This document shows positions 24,607 through 36,730 of a stretch of DNA of 64,000 nt, piece after piece. This DNA comes from Trichomonas vaginalis G3. Lineage: Eukaryota; Parabasalia; Trichomonadida; Trichomonadidae. Each line of letters opens with the position of its first letter. Within the stretch, counting starts at the first letter, position 1. The translations under genes were made by a program, and so were the position numbers. The DNA is taken from positions 16,088,082 through 16,152,081 of the forward strand of contig NC_067207.1 in the NCBI RefSeq assembly GCF_026262505.1, read 5' to 3'. The notes under the pieces are model-generated. The model ran no database searches. It was given only the letters and a program-made list of their open reading frames with translations, and was not told the origin of the DNA.

Positions 24607-27600
24607 TTATATATCATAATAGAACCCACTCGGACCAAGCTTTACTTTCTTCCTGACTGAGTTTTTAACTCTTCTTTTTCCTTCATTGCCACTACTTTCA
24701 CTAGATGAAGTTACTTCTTCACTACTTTCACTTTGTTCTACTCTTCTTCTTTGGTGTCGCTTTTGGTAACTTGCCCTCTGCTTTAAGTTGTTGCATCTTT
24801 GCCTCATGTTCACCTAGTATGTTGTAAATTTCCCATGTCCTTTTTGCCTTTGGGCTCTGGTCGCCCATCTCAGGTAACCTATATCCTAGAAAGATTTCGT
24901 CATAGTTTGTATTTGAGTCTTCGCGTATTGTTTGCATGACTCTTTCCTGAGTTTCCGGTTCAAGCTCTTCAAACAGAGCTTGTCCATATGGAATAAGCTC
25001 GTTTCCAAATATATGTTTTTGTAGCCATTCTGGTTTTCTTTCCATGTTACCAATAATATCTTTTGTGAATGGGAAAGCTTTTACCCAATGTTTCAGTCTT
25101 GCGTCATTTATTTCTGTAGTTGGTTTTATTTTGTCAAGGAACATGTTTTTCAATACTAACATTTCATTTGGTACTGTCCATTTGAGTTTTCTTAAATATT
25201 CATCCCTTCTCAGTTCATTGTCTGCAAAGTAAGTTTTTATGACATTTTGTAAACTTTCGTTTGCAAGGTCATGTACAATAGGTTCTCTTCCTTCTATCTC
25301 CCTAACTTTCTTTCTAAACTCTTCACCAAATATACCATCTCTATGGTTCTGTGTAGTTCTTTGAGATAAATGTTCTAGAACGTCAGGTGTTATATTTCCA
25401 TCAGCCATGTTCATTTCATACTGGTCCAAAATATCTGCATGTTTCATATCTTTCAATGGCATTAAAGCCGCGCTGAAAATACCAGCTATATCTGGTTCAC
25501 CATTCACTTCCATTGCGTCTACAACTTCTTGGAATTGTGGTTGTAAGTTTATGAACCACCTATCCGGATTAGCTTTATGACCCCATCTCATTGTAGTTCC
25601 ATAGTCTGCAGAAACAAAAGTAGGTTTGTTTCCATATTGGTTAGGTTCTGAATGAACTTTAAACAATGTTTCATTTCTATATGTTTTGGTGAAATTTAAC
25701 CTTTTATTTTCACCGAGTTCAGCCAAAGATTGAACGTTATATGGTCGTAAGTAAAAAGGATTGTTGTATTTGCGTACACTTTCTTTCAGTTCTTCCATTC
25801 TATGCTGAATATTTTCATCTGATGTTGGAGTCTTTTGTATGTCGGCGAACATTTTTCGATATTCTTCTACTATGTCAGCCGAATTTTTCTTAGACTCTTG
25901 GAAAGATTCCATATTCTCCGCATACTCTTGTTGAGGGTCAAGATTTTTGGCTGTTCCAAATCTTCATCTAGTTCTGTGAAGTTAGTTTCCAAAGGAGGGA
26001 CTTGTTCGTTTCCTTCTGGCTCTTCTAGCTGTTGTTGCTGAACTATTTCTTCCATGTCTGGTTGTATCTGAACTTCTTCCTGTGGAGTTTCTTGTACCTC
26101 ATCTGCTGGCATTTCATATATTCCGAGACCGTTTTTAACAAGTTCCCTATTTAAGCCATCCGCATTCATAACCCTTTCTTCTTTCGTTCCGTCTCTATTT
26201 TTTACGCGTTTCATGAAGATAGTTGAATTATCATTTAGCTCTGACACCAAATATCTCGGAGTAAATTCATTCATGTCATTTGGATGATATGCTATTAAAT
26301 CATATCCCTTAGCGAGCTTGTATTTTCCAGGTTTGAAATTATATCCCATTTGGTGCTGAACCATAAAGCTAAATAGGTTCGGGTCAGTATTTCCTTCCTT
26401 GAACTTTCTAATAGCTTCTTTATATCTGTCACTAAAGTCAAGAGTATCTGGGTAACCATAATTTTCCTTAAGCATTTTTAAGAATTCTTGGTTTCCTTGT
26501 TCTCTACTTCTTTTATGTCCTTGCTCTGTTTGTGGTTGTTGCTGTGCAGTGTTTTGAACTGTTGGTTGTGGTGCAGTGTTTTGAACTGTTGGTTGCTGTG
26601 CAGTGTTTTGAACTGTTGGTTGTGGTGCTGGATTTTGAACTGTTGGTTGTGGTGCAGTGTTTTGAACTGTTGGTTTTGGTGCATGCCTGTGTCTGTGTCC
26701 ATGTGACGATGTAAATGTTTTAGGTAGTCCTGGTGCAGGTGCTTCTCTTGGAGGGTTTGGTGGTATATAAGTTCCACCAGCTGGCACATATGTTCCATCT
26801 GCAGCATAATGTCCTACCTGACTTTTCGTTCTTAAGAAAGCATTTACTAGGTCTGTTTTGGTCTGTTGTAACTCTTTTTCTTGACTTTCCACAACAGTTG
26901 CTCTAACGGCGTCATAGGCACTTTGAACTGCCTGTCTCGTTGCTGCATCTGTTATTTTCGTCATATTTTGTGCTACTTCTCTTAACTCGTTGTCGAAACC
27001 TTCAGACTTCAGTTTCTTTCCAGATGAGAAGTCGTTCACTAGTTTCACCTTACTATGAAGAGCTTCGAAGGCATTCTTAAAGTCAGCATTCATTAAAGCT
27101 TCATTTGAACTGTCTTCATCCGCTTGTATTTTTGTCCTTATTGACCTATAAGTTGGGCTGCTTTACGTTGGCTTGGGCATCTAACCAGTCATTATTAGCT
27201 TTTATATATTCTGCGCTTTCATTGCCTTTTGCATGGCTGCGTCGTTATTTTTACTTTCTTGTGCTAAGTTTTCATACTGTACGGTTTGGTTTTGCAACTG
27301 TAAAAGTTTTTCTGCCTTTACATTTGCTTCAACTTCTTTTTTATACTCATCGCTATCCATATATGTCTTCAGGGCTTTTTGTTTTATTTCTTCATCTTTC
27401 AGTACTTTATATTGAGTAGTATGGTTTTTCAAATTTATAACATCTTGTTCCATTTTTGCTACTTCTGCTGCTTTTTCTGACACTTTTTTCGCATATTCCT
27501 CTGTACTTAGTTCTTTCAGTTGTTCTTCTTTCTTCTTTTTCTCTACGTTTAACTCATTGAGTTTCTTTGTGTGTCTGTCATATTCTAGTTTCTTTCGTTT

Positions 27601-27935
27601 TCACTTATTTGTTTCTGTATGTCTATGTTTGACTTTTTGACATCTGTTATTTGATTTTTGAGTGAACTCAAATTCATTTGACTTTGAGGGTTATAAGCTG
27701 TTCCGTCTGCAGCTCCACCATAGCCTGCCATTTTCGCTAAAAGTGCCGCTCTTAAACCTCCACTCTGTGCACCAATAACTCGGTTTAAAAGCATAGGGTT
27801 GCTTGACATTTGTTGCAACATAGTGGGGTCATTCATCATTTGTTGTTGCAACTGTTGTTGTGGTGTCAGTTTTACTATTGGATGTTTCAATGCTCCCTTC
27901 CTCTTACGTATATTCTTACGTAGCTTACGTGGCAT
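24607..27935 (-). pseudogene. Element 1 copy C: long structural gene, lightly broken
   Basis: The gene reads from ATG 27,935 for about 1100 codons. In order it has a Lys/Arg-rich N-terminus (RKLRKNIRKRKG), a Gln-rich segment, a long charged coiled coil, short GGTY repeats, a His/Arg patch, tandem PTVQNTAPQ-type repeats, an acidic Gln-rich region, a roughly 350-residue domain I do not recognise, and a Lys/Ser/Glu-rich C-terminus. Size, basic ends and position next to the capsid gene suggest a core or internal virion protein. This is an inference; no family is recognised. Broken about three times here, and many times in the plus-strand copies. Confidence 0.5.
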
Positions 27936-28274
27936 TTTAAGTGAAGTTAAAAAGCGGTTTTTGACAGATGTTTATATGACATTTTTTGTTCAGCACAAAA
28001 AACTACTCGGTCAAAGTGTTGTCAGTTTTGTAAAATAACCGTCCTATCTCATTCTATAAGGGGAAAAGGCTTCTCAAAGTATACTTCCTTGGAACGCCTG
28101 TAACTTTTCCTGTAGTGACGATAGACCCTTACTTGTCCGGACAAAGTTATACTATTTTGAGTGCTCTACAAAAAAGTCAACGGCTGGTCGGCTGGGGTTC
28201 GGTCCTCCTCTTGGGTCTTGGGCAAAATTTCTTAGGGGCTAGAAGGGGCGCAGCCCCTGGAAGCCCCACTACCT

Positions 28275-28459
28275 TTTTTTTTTTTTCAAAACATTAAAAA
28301 TTATTAAAGATTTGTATAATATGATTAAAAATGGGAAATAATATGAGGCAATATAAAGGAATATGAATATTAAATAAATATATCTAAATAGAAAGAATCA
28401 GAAAAATCAAATTATTGGCGCCAAAAATGTCACCTTTTTGGTGAGCCATTTCGGTATGA
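28275..28459. mobile_element. Right end of the 19-bp-duplication element
   Basis: About 185 bp of AT-rich sequence lies between element 1 and the terminal repeat that ends in ACCGAAATGGCT on the minus strand. It has a 13-base T run at its inner edge and no gene. Confidence 0.6.
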
Positions 28460-31255
28460 GATAATAAAATTTAAAAATATTCAACACAATATAGAGATAT
28501 CGCTTTATAACATCGATGCTTTGTTAACCATACTAAAGATTTCATTCAAAAAGTCAAAATTTTTATTCCAAAAAAAATATAAGAAGAATGATATGCATGA
28601 TACATTTTTATTGACCTATGTACTATATATAATTGAATCCACTATAATAGCGTTGTGAATATCTACTGTTTGATAAAAATCTTTAATAATCTATTAAAAA
28701 ATAGGTTATAGATGTAACATATGAATGACACAATATCACTTTATATAGTAAATTATAATATGAATGTTGTTGGCTACTAATACTTCCTTTATTCATTGGA
28801 ATTGAAATGCTCAATATTTAAAACGAATTTTAAACAATTTATGAATGTCATACGACTTAACCTGTCTACTAATCTTAGAATTTATACATAATTCATTAAA
28901 AATTAATATTAAATCTTTTGAATTATGAAAAAAGACAGACATATTAAAGGTAAATATGAATAAAAACATAAAATAGTTAGTAATGATAGATGTTATTTTT
29001 CCAAAATTTTCTTATTTTTCTAATTTTAAAAACTTTTTTAGCAAAATTGGGATTAATTTTTTAAATTTTGAAATATTTTTGGATTTTGAACATCAAAAGA
29101 TTGCATTTCTTTTAAGAATAATGCAAATTTCTAATGAAGTGAAACATGTTTCAAGACTTTTAATACAATTGAAAAAAGAATCTCAAATATCTTCAGGAAA
29201 TTCAATCTATATTTCAACGAGGATAATAGCAACATTCAAAATACACGATATCATATAAAACAACATCATTTTGGTTCAATGAATCCTGTTAATCTGTATT
29301 AACGAATTCATTGATTCAAGAAACCAAAGACATAAGAAATAAATATTGATATCACTCAGTTTACAAATGTCAAATCATCACTCAATACTCACCACAAATA
29401 ACTTCGATTCGCTATATTTTTCATTTCATTAAAATTCAGACATTTTTTGCACTAATATCGATTACAAACAATTCTATATTACAAACCATTACAATAAATG
29501 ACGAAAATCCTTCATTATTCAATAATTTGCAATTTTATATTTTCAAATCTCAAATTTTAATCAAATCAAATATAAATATCATGTAAAACATCTATATTTA
29601 GGATGATGTTCCATATTACTATGGAAAGTTAATCATCAATATGGATAAAACCAAATTCCTTCCCTTACCATAAACTTCAAGACTCCTTTCATCACACAAA
29701 CAAATGCACGAGCCACTCCTAAAAAAATTCAGGTTTTAGAAATTTATTATCAATTATAGACATTATTTCATTACCACAGTTCACTAATCGATAATTGAAG
29801 TGTTGCAAAACATATTATACTTTCTACTATTAGATTTATGAATAAAAAATTTATACCCTACTTTTCCAACATTTAGAAAACATGCATGACCCCCTACCCA
29901 GGGTCCAAAAATTGGTATTTTCTGCGCTCAGGCAACATGAGTTTTTGGGCCGCCAAATGAATAGCTCAAGTAGTTTCCTCATATAGAGACATGCTTATGC
30001 TTAGAGTTTGAAGGGAATCTAAAGTGATTTTTTTCTGCATTTCGAAATCTAATGCAATCTTAAAATCATGATTAAACTGCGAATCTGGGCGCAATTTTTT
30101 AATATGTTAATATATGAAGGTACTCCTACTACTGCGAATGCTTCAAATGAAAATTCAAGAAATCAGATTAATTTGATCACATTAGTATAGTAGTGGTCAA
30201 TCCAAAAACTCATATGTTGATATATAACCTATAGAGATGATAATTATCGACTCTTCATTGAAATGCATAAGATTTAATAATCTCATAAATATTCTTTTTA
30301 ATTTTCAGTATTTCGTGTGCATTTAGATTGCATATACCTGTATATGATATTTCTAGAATGTTTTGGTTAGATATTAAGTTTTTTAGATTAATATTTTAAC
30401 ATTTTGATAAAACAAGCAATTGTTCCATTTTGGAATCGCGATTGAACTCTAGTTTGACTAATATGATGTTGTATGATCAAATGAATTCTAACTTCATGAG
30501 ATAAAATTTGAAATTTGAAAATGCGATATCTGACTCAAATATTTATCTGAGCACATTTAACATTCAATTATAAACTAAAGTAATATACAGAAGATTCGAT
30601 TTGGCTTATATTTTAAATATTCAACAAATAATCTTATAAAATTGTGCTATTCACGTTTCTCAAAGATGGATTAAGCATTTACAACTTGTGCATTGATGGA
30701 ATTAGATATGGATTCTAATGTTAATCGATATTTTGTAAATTGATATATATTTTATCATGGTTTGACATTTGATCGTGTTGAAACCGGAATTGCAATATGC
30801 ATCATCTATATATATAATTGTCAAAATATGAGCTATAGATTTTTAAATTATGCTCCTGATTATGAGTGACTTATATGATTATATTGAATTGAGTAGTAAG
30901 AATCATAAATATTAGAATATTACGATAATGTATTATAACCTTATAGAAGCTTAAGGCTAAAAATGATGATGAAAATGTAGCTCAAATTTAAGTCTAAAAA
31001 TTTGAAAAAATTAAGTGCTTATGATAGTATGACGATATTGGTGTTTGAATGTAAGAAATTAGAGATGTATTAGAAGCATTATGAGAAAATAATAAGATAT
31101 AAAAACAACTTTTATGAAATAATTTAAGTTATAAGAGGTGTTAACATTGGTAATGTGTGTATAAGATAGTAGAATTGTATTGGATCTTTGATTAGTATTT
31201 TATAACAATTTATTAATGTAGATGTGATTAGAATGTTGGATTTCAAAGGAGAAAG
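28460..31255. repeat. Tandem duplication, unit 2, spacer segment
   Basis: This matches 237-3032 of unit 1 with very few differences (for example one base near 29,170 and one extra base near 30,669). No convincing gene is present. A 91-codon frame at 28,983-29,258 has a copy at 760-1035 but is AT-biased and lacks an initiator. Confidence 0.9.
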
Positions 31256-32233
31256 CGGATTGTTCACTCTTGTTGGTCTGCATGTGTCATTCCGGGAGAC
31301 ATTGCCTGTGCATGTCTCCCAGAATGAGACAATTTATTGCAATCAGAATACGATTGGAAAACTTTGATCGACAAGAGTGCATTGTGCACTCTTGTTGGTC
31401 TGCATGTGTCATTCCGGGAGACATTGCCTGTGCATGTCTCCCAGAATGAACAATTTATTCAATCAGAATACGATTGGAAAACTTTGACCGACAAGAGTGC
31501 ATTGTGCACTCTTGTTGGTCTGCATGTGTCATTCCGGGAGACATTGCCTGTGCATGTCTCCCAGAATGGCATACTGTTCCGCATTCATAACTTGAATGCG
31601 GAACTTTGACCGACAAGAGTGCATTGTGCACTCTTGTTGGTCTGCATGTGTCATTCCGGGAGACATTGCCTGTGCATGTCTCCCAGAATGGCATACTGTT
31701 CCGCATCATAACTTGAATGCAACTTTGACCGACAAGAGTGCATTGTGCACTCTTGTTGGTCTGCATGTGTCATTCCGGGAGACATTGCCTGTGCATGTCT
31801 CCCAGAATGGCAATTTATTGCAATCAGAATACGATTGCAAAACTTTGACCGACAAGAGTGCATTGTGCACTCTTGTTGGTCTGCATGTGTCATTCCGGGA
31901 GACATTGCCTGTGCATGTCTCCCAGAATGAACAATTTATTGCAATCAGAATACGATTGCAAAACTTTGACCGACAAGAGTGCATTGTGCACTCTTGTTGG
32001 TCTGCATGTGTCATTCCGGGAGACATTGCCTGTGCATGTCTCCCAGAATGGCATACTGTTCCGCATTCATAACTTGAATGCGGAACTTTGACCGACAAGA
32101 GTGCATTGTGCACTCTTGTTGGTCTGCATGTGTCATTCCAGGAGACATTGCCTGTGCATGTCTCCCAGAATGGCATACTGTTCCGCATTCATAACTTGAA
32201 TGCGGAACTTTGACCGACAAGAGTGCACAATGC
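31256..32233. repeat. ~120-bp hairpin satellite, 8 units
   Basis: Units start at CACTCTTGTTGG at 31,265, 31,387, 31,507, 31,629, 31,748, 31,868, 31,989 and 32,111 (period 119-122). Each holds two or three hairpins: GACCGACAAGAGTGCA with TGCACTCTTGTTGGTC, GGGAGACA with TGTCTCCC, and in some units TTCCGCATTCA with TGAATGCGGAA. It is the expanded counterpart of 3035-3431. Confidence 0.92.
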
Positions 32234-32259
32234 ATCATAAGGAACAATTCCCTCCTTAA

Positions 32260-32374
32260 AACGAGAAAACTTGTTCGAAATTGTTTATCATTTCGAACAA
32301 GTTTTCTCGTTTTTAATAACAAACTAAAGGCTATGAGGCACTGATTATATATTAGTGCCTCATAGCCTTTAGTT
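32260..32374. repeat. Two adjacent perfect 21-bp-stem hairpins
   Basis: Hairpin one pairs 32,260-32,280 with 32,291-32,311 across a 10-nt loop. Hairpin two pairs 32,322-32,342 with 32,354-32,374 across an 11-nt loop. Both stems are perfect over 21 bp and unrelated in sequence. No terminal repeats or gene surround them. The uniform shape resembles small-RNA precursors or structured ncRNA, but the function is unknown. Confidence 0.8.
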
Positions 32375-34386
32375 CCCTGTAGAAAAGATCGAAATTTTAT
32401 TCTGATTTTAACTGATCTATATTTCGCTTGCGTTATTTGAATCTTTTCTTTTGCATATGTCATTCCTTTCACTTTTCGAATTTCATTTGCCTGCATGCTC
32501 TCTCGTTTTGGTTGAAAATCAACTCAATCTTAAAATGAACTTCTTCATTCTTTACAATAAATTCAATTTTTTTCGAGATATATCTTTATCTACCCCTATG
32601 TGAGCTGCATATTCTTTCTCGCTAAATTCTTTTGATTCTTCAGAGATAAAAATCAAGTTTAATAAAAATAATGTTTATTCATAATTTTGAAAACCAAATT
32701 CAAATTTGAATGAGAATTTTTGAAAAAAATATAGAATATTTCAATAGTTTGGAAACTCTTCAACTCCCAACTGCTTATTAACACATTTTTTCCAGAGCGG
32801 TTTATCATCCTTGGTCCATTTCAAAGGTACATTCACTATTTTTGACAAAATTTTAAATTTTCATGGGGTTGTAAATCTTATAATAACTAGATGAATAAGG
32901 AATGAATCCAAGTATAATGTGCATCATTATATTAAACACTATATGTAAGGCTAATGATTCTATTAACACTTATGAAAATCTATAGTATTTGAGCAGATAA
33001 ATTTGATAATTTCCAAAACTCTTATATTTCAAAATTAAAGTGTGCGAATGCATTTAAATGAGAGCAAAAAGAGATTGATGCTGTTAAAACTAGGTGTTAA
33101 ATTCCAATTATTTCGCATCACAAGAACTACCCAGTAAATTCGGCTATCTTTCTTTGCAATTATTCTCCATTATACATATAATATAATGGTTAGGGTTTGA
33201 AGAAAAGTTACTAGAGAATTATTGACTTTTGAAATAATGCAGAATTTTACTTGAAGAAATCATTAATTTATGAGTTCCAAATTGCTAAGCATGACGAAGG
33301 ATCATTAAATTTGCTGCAATTAAATACATTTATTGCAGAATTAAGATTATTGAAATTAAAAGTTTGAAATATTGCCTTTTTGAATAAAAATTTAAATTTT
33401 ATTATATAATCATGATAATATCTTATAGAAATTAAAAGAAATATTTTAAACCATTCAAATATTTTGAATGTCTTATCAATTTAAATATTAAAAGATAGCT
33501 TGATTTTATCATCATTAGTTGTTATCAAAGTTTTCTTCTTCTTGATGAACAACAGTAAATGATTTGTTAATTACTTGTCTTCCTTTTTCGCAGCAAAATC
33601 GAAAGTTATGATGATAATCTTGCTCTCAATTTTGAAACTCTCTGATTTACAAGTAAGCATTCCTTTGGAAAAGCAGTCCTATTCTGTTTTCAAGATATTT
33701 TAAAGCCTCCATTTCATACAATGCGCAGATCTATTCGAAATTGCAAGAACTCTCAAGAAAAATGCAGCAGCAAAGAAGATTCATAGTTTTCTAGCATCAA
33801 AAATTTACAACCTTAATACAACAGTTAAAGAGAAGCTCGAAAAGAATATTTAACCATAAAGCTGGAAACCATTCGATATCTACTATTGGATCTAATAAAA
33901 AGTTAATTATAACATATTTAACATGCTATTTGTTGACTTTGTTCCATTATATTACCATATATATCTTTTTGAAATCTAAAATATTTTTTACGATTTTAAC
34001 CATGTGTTGTTGAAACCATATATCAATCTTAGCTAAAGTATAGTTTATGAGTCTGTCACCATCTAACGTATGAATTTTCAAAAATGTCAAATATGTTCAT
34101 TTTTTCTGTAGATTCAGCCATAATTTCACGTTGTTATACTATTCAACTATTATTTAATATTTTTATCGATTTAAATATATGATGGGATGCTTAGTTCTCC
34201 TGGAAATCGATTTTTAATCGCAATTTTAACTTTCCAAAAAAATTCAAAAATAAAAATCCCTCTCAATTTTCTAAGTTTTATAACTCGCCAAATCTCTAGC
34301 CAAATTTTTTTGGCCCGTATAAATATTGTTAGGCACTATATAGGGATGCTATTTATCCTATTTTCATCCCATTTTACTGTTATCGC
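32375..34386. other. AT-rich spacer with decayed gene fragments
   Basis: Several stretches still read as protein but lack starts. On the minus strand, about 32,680-32,469 gives a fragment containing KEYAAHIGVDKDISRKK and ending at a stop, with one frame shift in an A run, and about 32,850-32,754 gives VPLKWTKDDKPLWKKCVNKQ then a stop. On the plus strand, about 33,704-33,906 gives a Lys-rich fragment with LFEIARTLKKNAAAKKIHSF. None is recognised. They are probably remnants of host or transposon genes. No RNA gene is seen. Confidence 0.4.
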
Positions 34387-35243
34387 CTAGTGAATGTACT
34401 TTTTCCATTTCTTAAATTTGTTGTAAACCTCTCTTGGAGTGTATGGTCGAACTCCAATTTTTGGATGAGCGCCATGTGGCATGTCATTGTATTTTTGCCT
34501 GAATTCTTCCAATTCCTGATTGATGCTCTCAAATTCTGAAGACTTTGGAGCATTTTTGTCCAGTGATGGCCAGAGGCGTTCAATTTTGCCATTTTGACGT
34601 GGCATGTATGGAGCTGATTTTCTGATTTGAATGTCATAAGTACTCAAAAATTTTGTGAACTCTCCCTCATTTTCTTTACCGTTATCTGACCAGAAACAGA
34701 AAGGCGCTCCATATTTTTGAACTGTTGCAATTGCCACTTTTGAAGTTTCTGTTGAACTTTTGTTACGAAGCAATTTCAATGCTAACAAATAACGACTTTT
34801 GTCATCAATTATTCCATAAACCGGTAAAGTTTCTGGTTCTTTCAAAAAATGAATATCCACATGCCAGATTGTATTTGGAAGAATTGCTTCATAATTCACA
34901 TAATATGCTTTTGGATTACTTTTATCTTTTTCTTTGTAAATTCCCATAAATTTTGCTGCCTTAATAACTGCATTGTAACTGATTTGAAATTGTTTTGGAT
35001 TCATATTGAGAGTCCAATACAATTTTTGAACCCCACATTTGTAATTTTCATAAGAATTCTGAACCTTCAAAATTAATTCTGGAGTTAATTCCTCTTGTGG
35101 AGGACCACTTTTAATTTTTGGTGTACCACCGATTTCTTTGAATGCTTTTTTGAGAGTATTTCTTGAAATTTGTTTGAAAATTGTAACATTTTTGATAAGA
35201 ATATGGAACCTTTTTCAAAACTGTTGCGTATGTTAACTCACCA
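34387..35243 (-). pseudogene. IS481-like DDE transposase (rve fold), interrupted
   Basis: The main frame ends at 34,387 and stays open upstream to about 35,205. It has a helix-turn-helix-like stretch (KQISRNTLKKAFKEIGG), then the catalytic core: WHVDIHF (first Asp), FWSDNGKENEG (second Asp) and NGKIERLW (Glu). The DDKSR and PYMPRQNGKIER blocks are typical of bacterial IS481/IS3 transposases and of their parabasalid relatives (IS481EU). One frame shift lies near 35,190. Just beyond, GELTYATVLKK continues until element E begins at 35,244. The N-terminus, ending in KLESGE, is found on the far side of E at 60,354-60,428. Plain DNA transposon, inactive in this copy. Confidence 0.8.
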
Positions 35244-35482
35244 TAAGGATGTCAATTCGGAAAATTGTTTTCATTTTAGGAGAATATAATTTTCCTTTTC
35301 GAAAATTTAAAAAGTGAGACGCGCAGGATTCGAACTTTTTTAAAAGTTGATTTAAATATATTCTAGTGTGGATTCTAAGGATAATATCATATTTAAAATA
35401 AGAATATACTAGTTTAGGTGGTATAATTTTTTTCGATAAATTTGAGAGCATGTACGTTTAGGACATCAAAAGTGTCAATTCG

Positions 35483-35500
35483 CTCAGCGAAAGCTGAGCT
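35483..35500. repeat. Short GC-rich hairpin in the left part of E
   Basis: GCTCAGC and GCTGAGC flank a GAAA tetraloop. A similar hairpin (AGCTCGGC, AAAC, GCCGAGCT) lies near the right end of E at 60,235-60,254. A purely structural role is possible. Confidence 0.6.
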
Positions 35501-36730
35501 AGCTTCGTTCTCGAAAGAATAGGGAAGGAGTGAAAGAGAGTGATACAGATGTTGACACATTCATATCATTTCAACAAATTTTGATCAAATTGAAATGCAA
35601 TGAAATTCAATTCACTTCATATCCTTCAGTCAGTACATTGACATCCTTCTACATCACAATGATAACTCGTGCATCAATAGTTCTACAACTAACTCAGAAA
35701 AAACAAGATTTTTCCTTCCAGCTTACAGCTTTTAAAAAGTTTCGATGATAAAAATCACTCTACTCTTGTTTATCGATATGTTGTGATAGTAGGTAAACGT
35801 ATTCTTATCGATATTAATAAAAATATTTTTAACGAAAATCTGAACCAATTACAGAGTTATTCATAAAGTTTATGATAACTGTAATTACTTCATCTTTGTT
35901 TTATATTTGAATAAACAATTTAATTTAATTTGCATAATTTTTTTAGTTGAAAGACAGGAAACTTAGTTGAGTTTGTATTATTTTTATCGTTCAATTCATT
36001 GTATATGTGAGTGATCCAGATATTTAAGATATTTAGAAAAAATTTATTAATTTGATTAACAAATTTTAATCAAAATAGCAAAAATCTATTTGATAGCTGT
36101 AAGCAAATAATAATTTCTATTTCAACCAAAATCACTTATTTTCATCTAAACGTATAAAATTGTCAATTTTATGAGAATAAATTTAAAATCTCATGAAATA
36201 TAAAGGAGAGTAATATTTTTCAATTTTCTTTTTTTCTTTCTCTCAAATATTTTCTATTGGGAATTTTCTTGTTATCAAAAAATAATTTTAATATTTGTTT
36301 ATTTCATTACATACAATAAAATTTTAAAAACTCTATTTCTTCACAAGAAAATTTTTTTCCTTCATATGAAGAAACATTTTGTTCTCCATTTGATGCTGAG
36401 TATAAATCTCGATTTTTGAATTTTCTTCTTTCCAAATTTCTTTTTTCCAAATTAGAAGTTTAATTCAAATTTTCAATAGTTTATATATTTTCTCAAACCG
36501 TCTTAGATTTTCTCACTTTTTAGGGATTTTCTCTCAAAATATACAAAAATAGTAATACCAATACATGTGTCTAATATACTTTAAAACCATCGTGATAAAA
36601 TTCAAAAACGAAGAGTTCTTCTCTCCAAATTTTTTTCAAAATCAAAAAAATGAGATAAAAAAATACGTTTGGAAAATTCATGTTTAGCATTTTAGGAATT
36701 TTCTCACTTTTCTTCCAAATTGACATCCTT
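35501..36730. other. AT-rich interior of element E, no gene
   Basis: The stretch is about 75-80% A+T with many homopolymer runs. No convincing reading frame, RNA gene or tandem repeat is seen. The right edge carries the terminus AATTGACATCCTTA. Confidence 0.5.

Larger units (their letters stand above)
6531..28274. mobile_element. Element 1: broken virus-like element (Maverick/Polinton or Polinton-like virus group)
   Basis: The element is about 21.7 kb with terminal inverted repeats beginning AGGTAGTGGGGCTTCC. It consists of three copies of one capsid-gene block: A (6531 to about 14,190, plus), B (about 14,190 to 20,840, plus) and C (about 21,050 to 28,274, minus). No integrase, family B polymerase or packaging ATPase is seen. 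The replication gene present looks like the start of a superfamily 3 helicase. Copies A and B are heavily broken (several tens of breaks together) and C only lightly (about five). No clean 6-bp target duplication is visible, because an A run lies on the left and a T run on the right. Near-identity of the copies and insertion after the host duplication suggest a young element. Confidence 0.75.
6405..28478. mobile_element. Terminal-inverted-repeat element with 19-bp target duplication, host of element 1
   Basis: GATAATAAAATTTAAAAAT occurs at 6405-6423 and 28,460-28,478 and only once in the empty site (237-255), so it is a 19-bp target duplication. The element itself is 6424-28,459. Its ends are TGTTTCGTACCGAAATGGCT at the left and, read on the other strand, TCATACCGAAATGGCT at the right, with weaker similarity continuing inward (AAAAAxGTGA). 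Only about 105 bp on the left and 185 bp on the right are its own sequence, with a homopolymer A run of about 20 on the left and a T run of about 13 on the right. The rest is element 1, so this looks like a small non-autonomous transposon into which a larger element entered. Confidence 0.75.

Noticed and set aside
26488-26714. Cys/Leu/Val-rich frames opposite the PTVQN repeats of element 1
   Set aside because: They are the antisense of a low-complexity Pro/Gln repeat, not genes.
31337-32496. Several frames of 80-160 codons on both strands in the 8-unit satellite
   Set aside because: Same reason: repeat-derived, on both strands, no start context.
35310-35340. tRNA-like T-arm on the minus strand (GTTCGAATCCTGCGC)
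   Set aside because: No matching acceptor, D or anticodon arms nearby. At best a relic or chance match to a B box.
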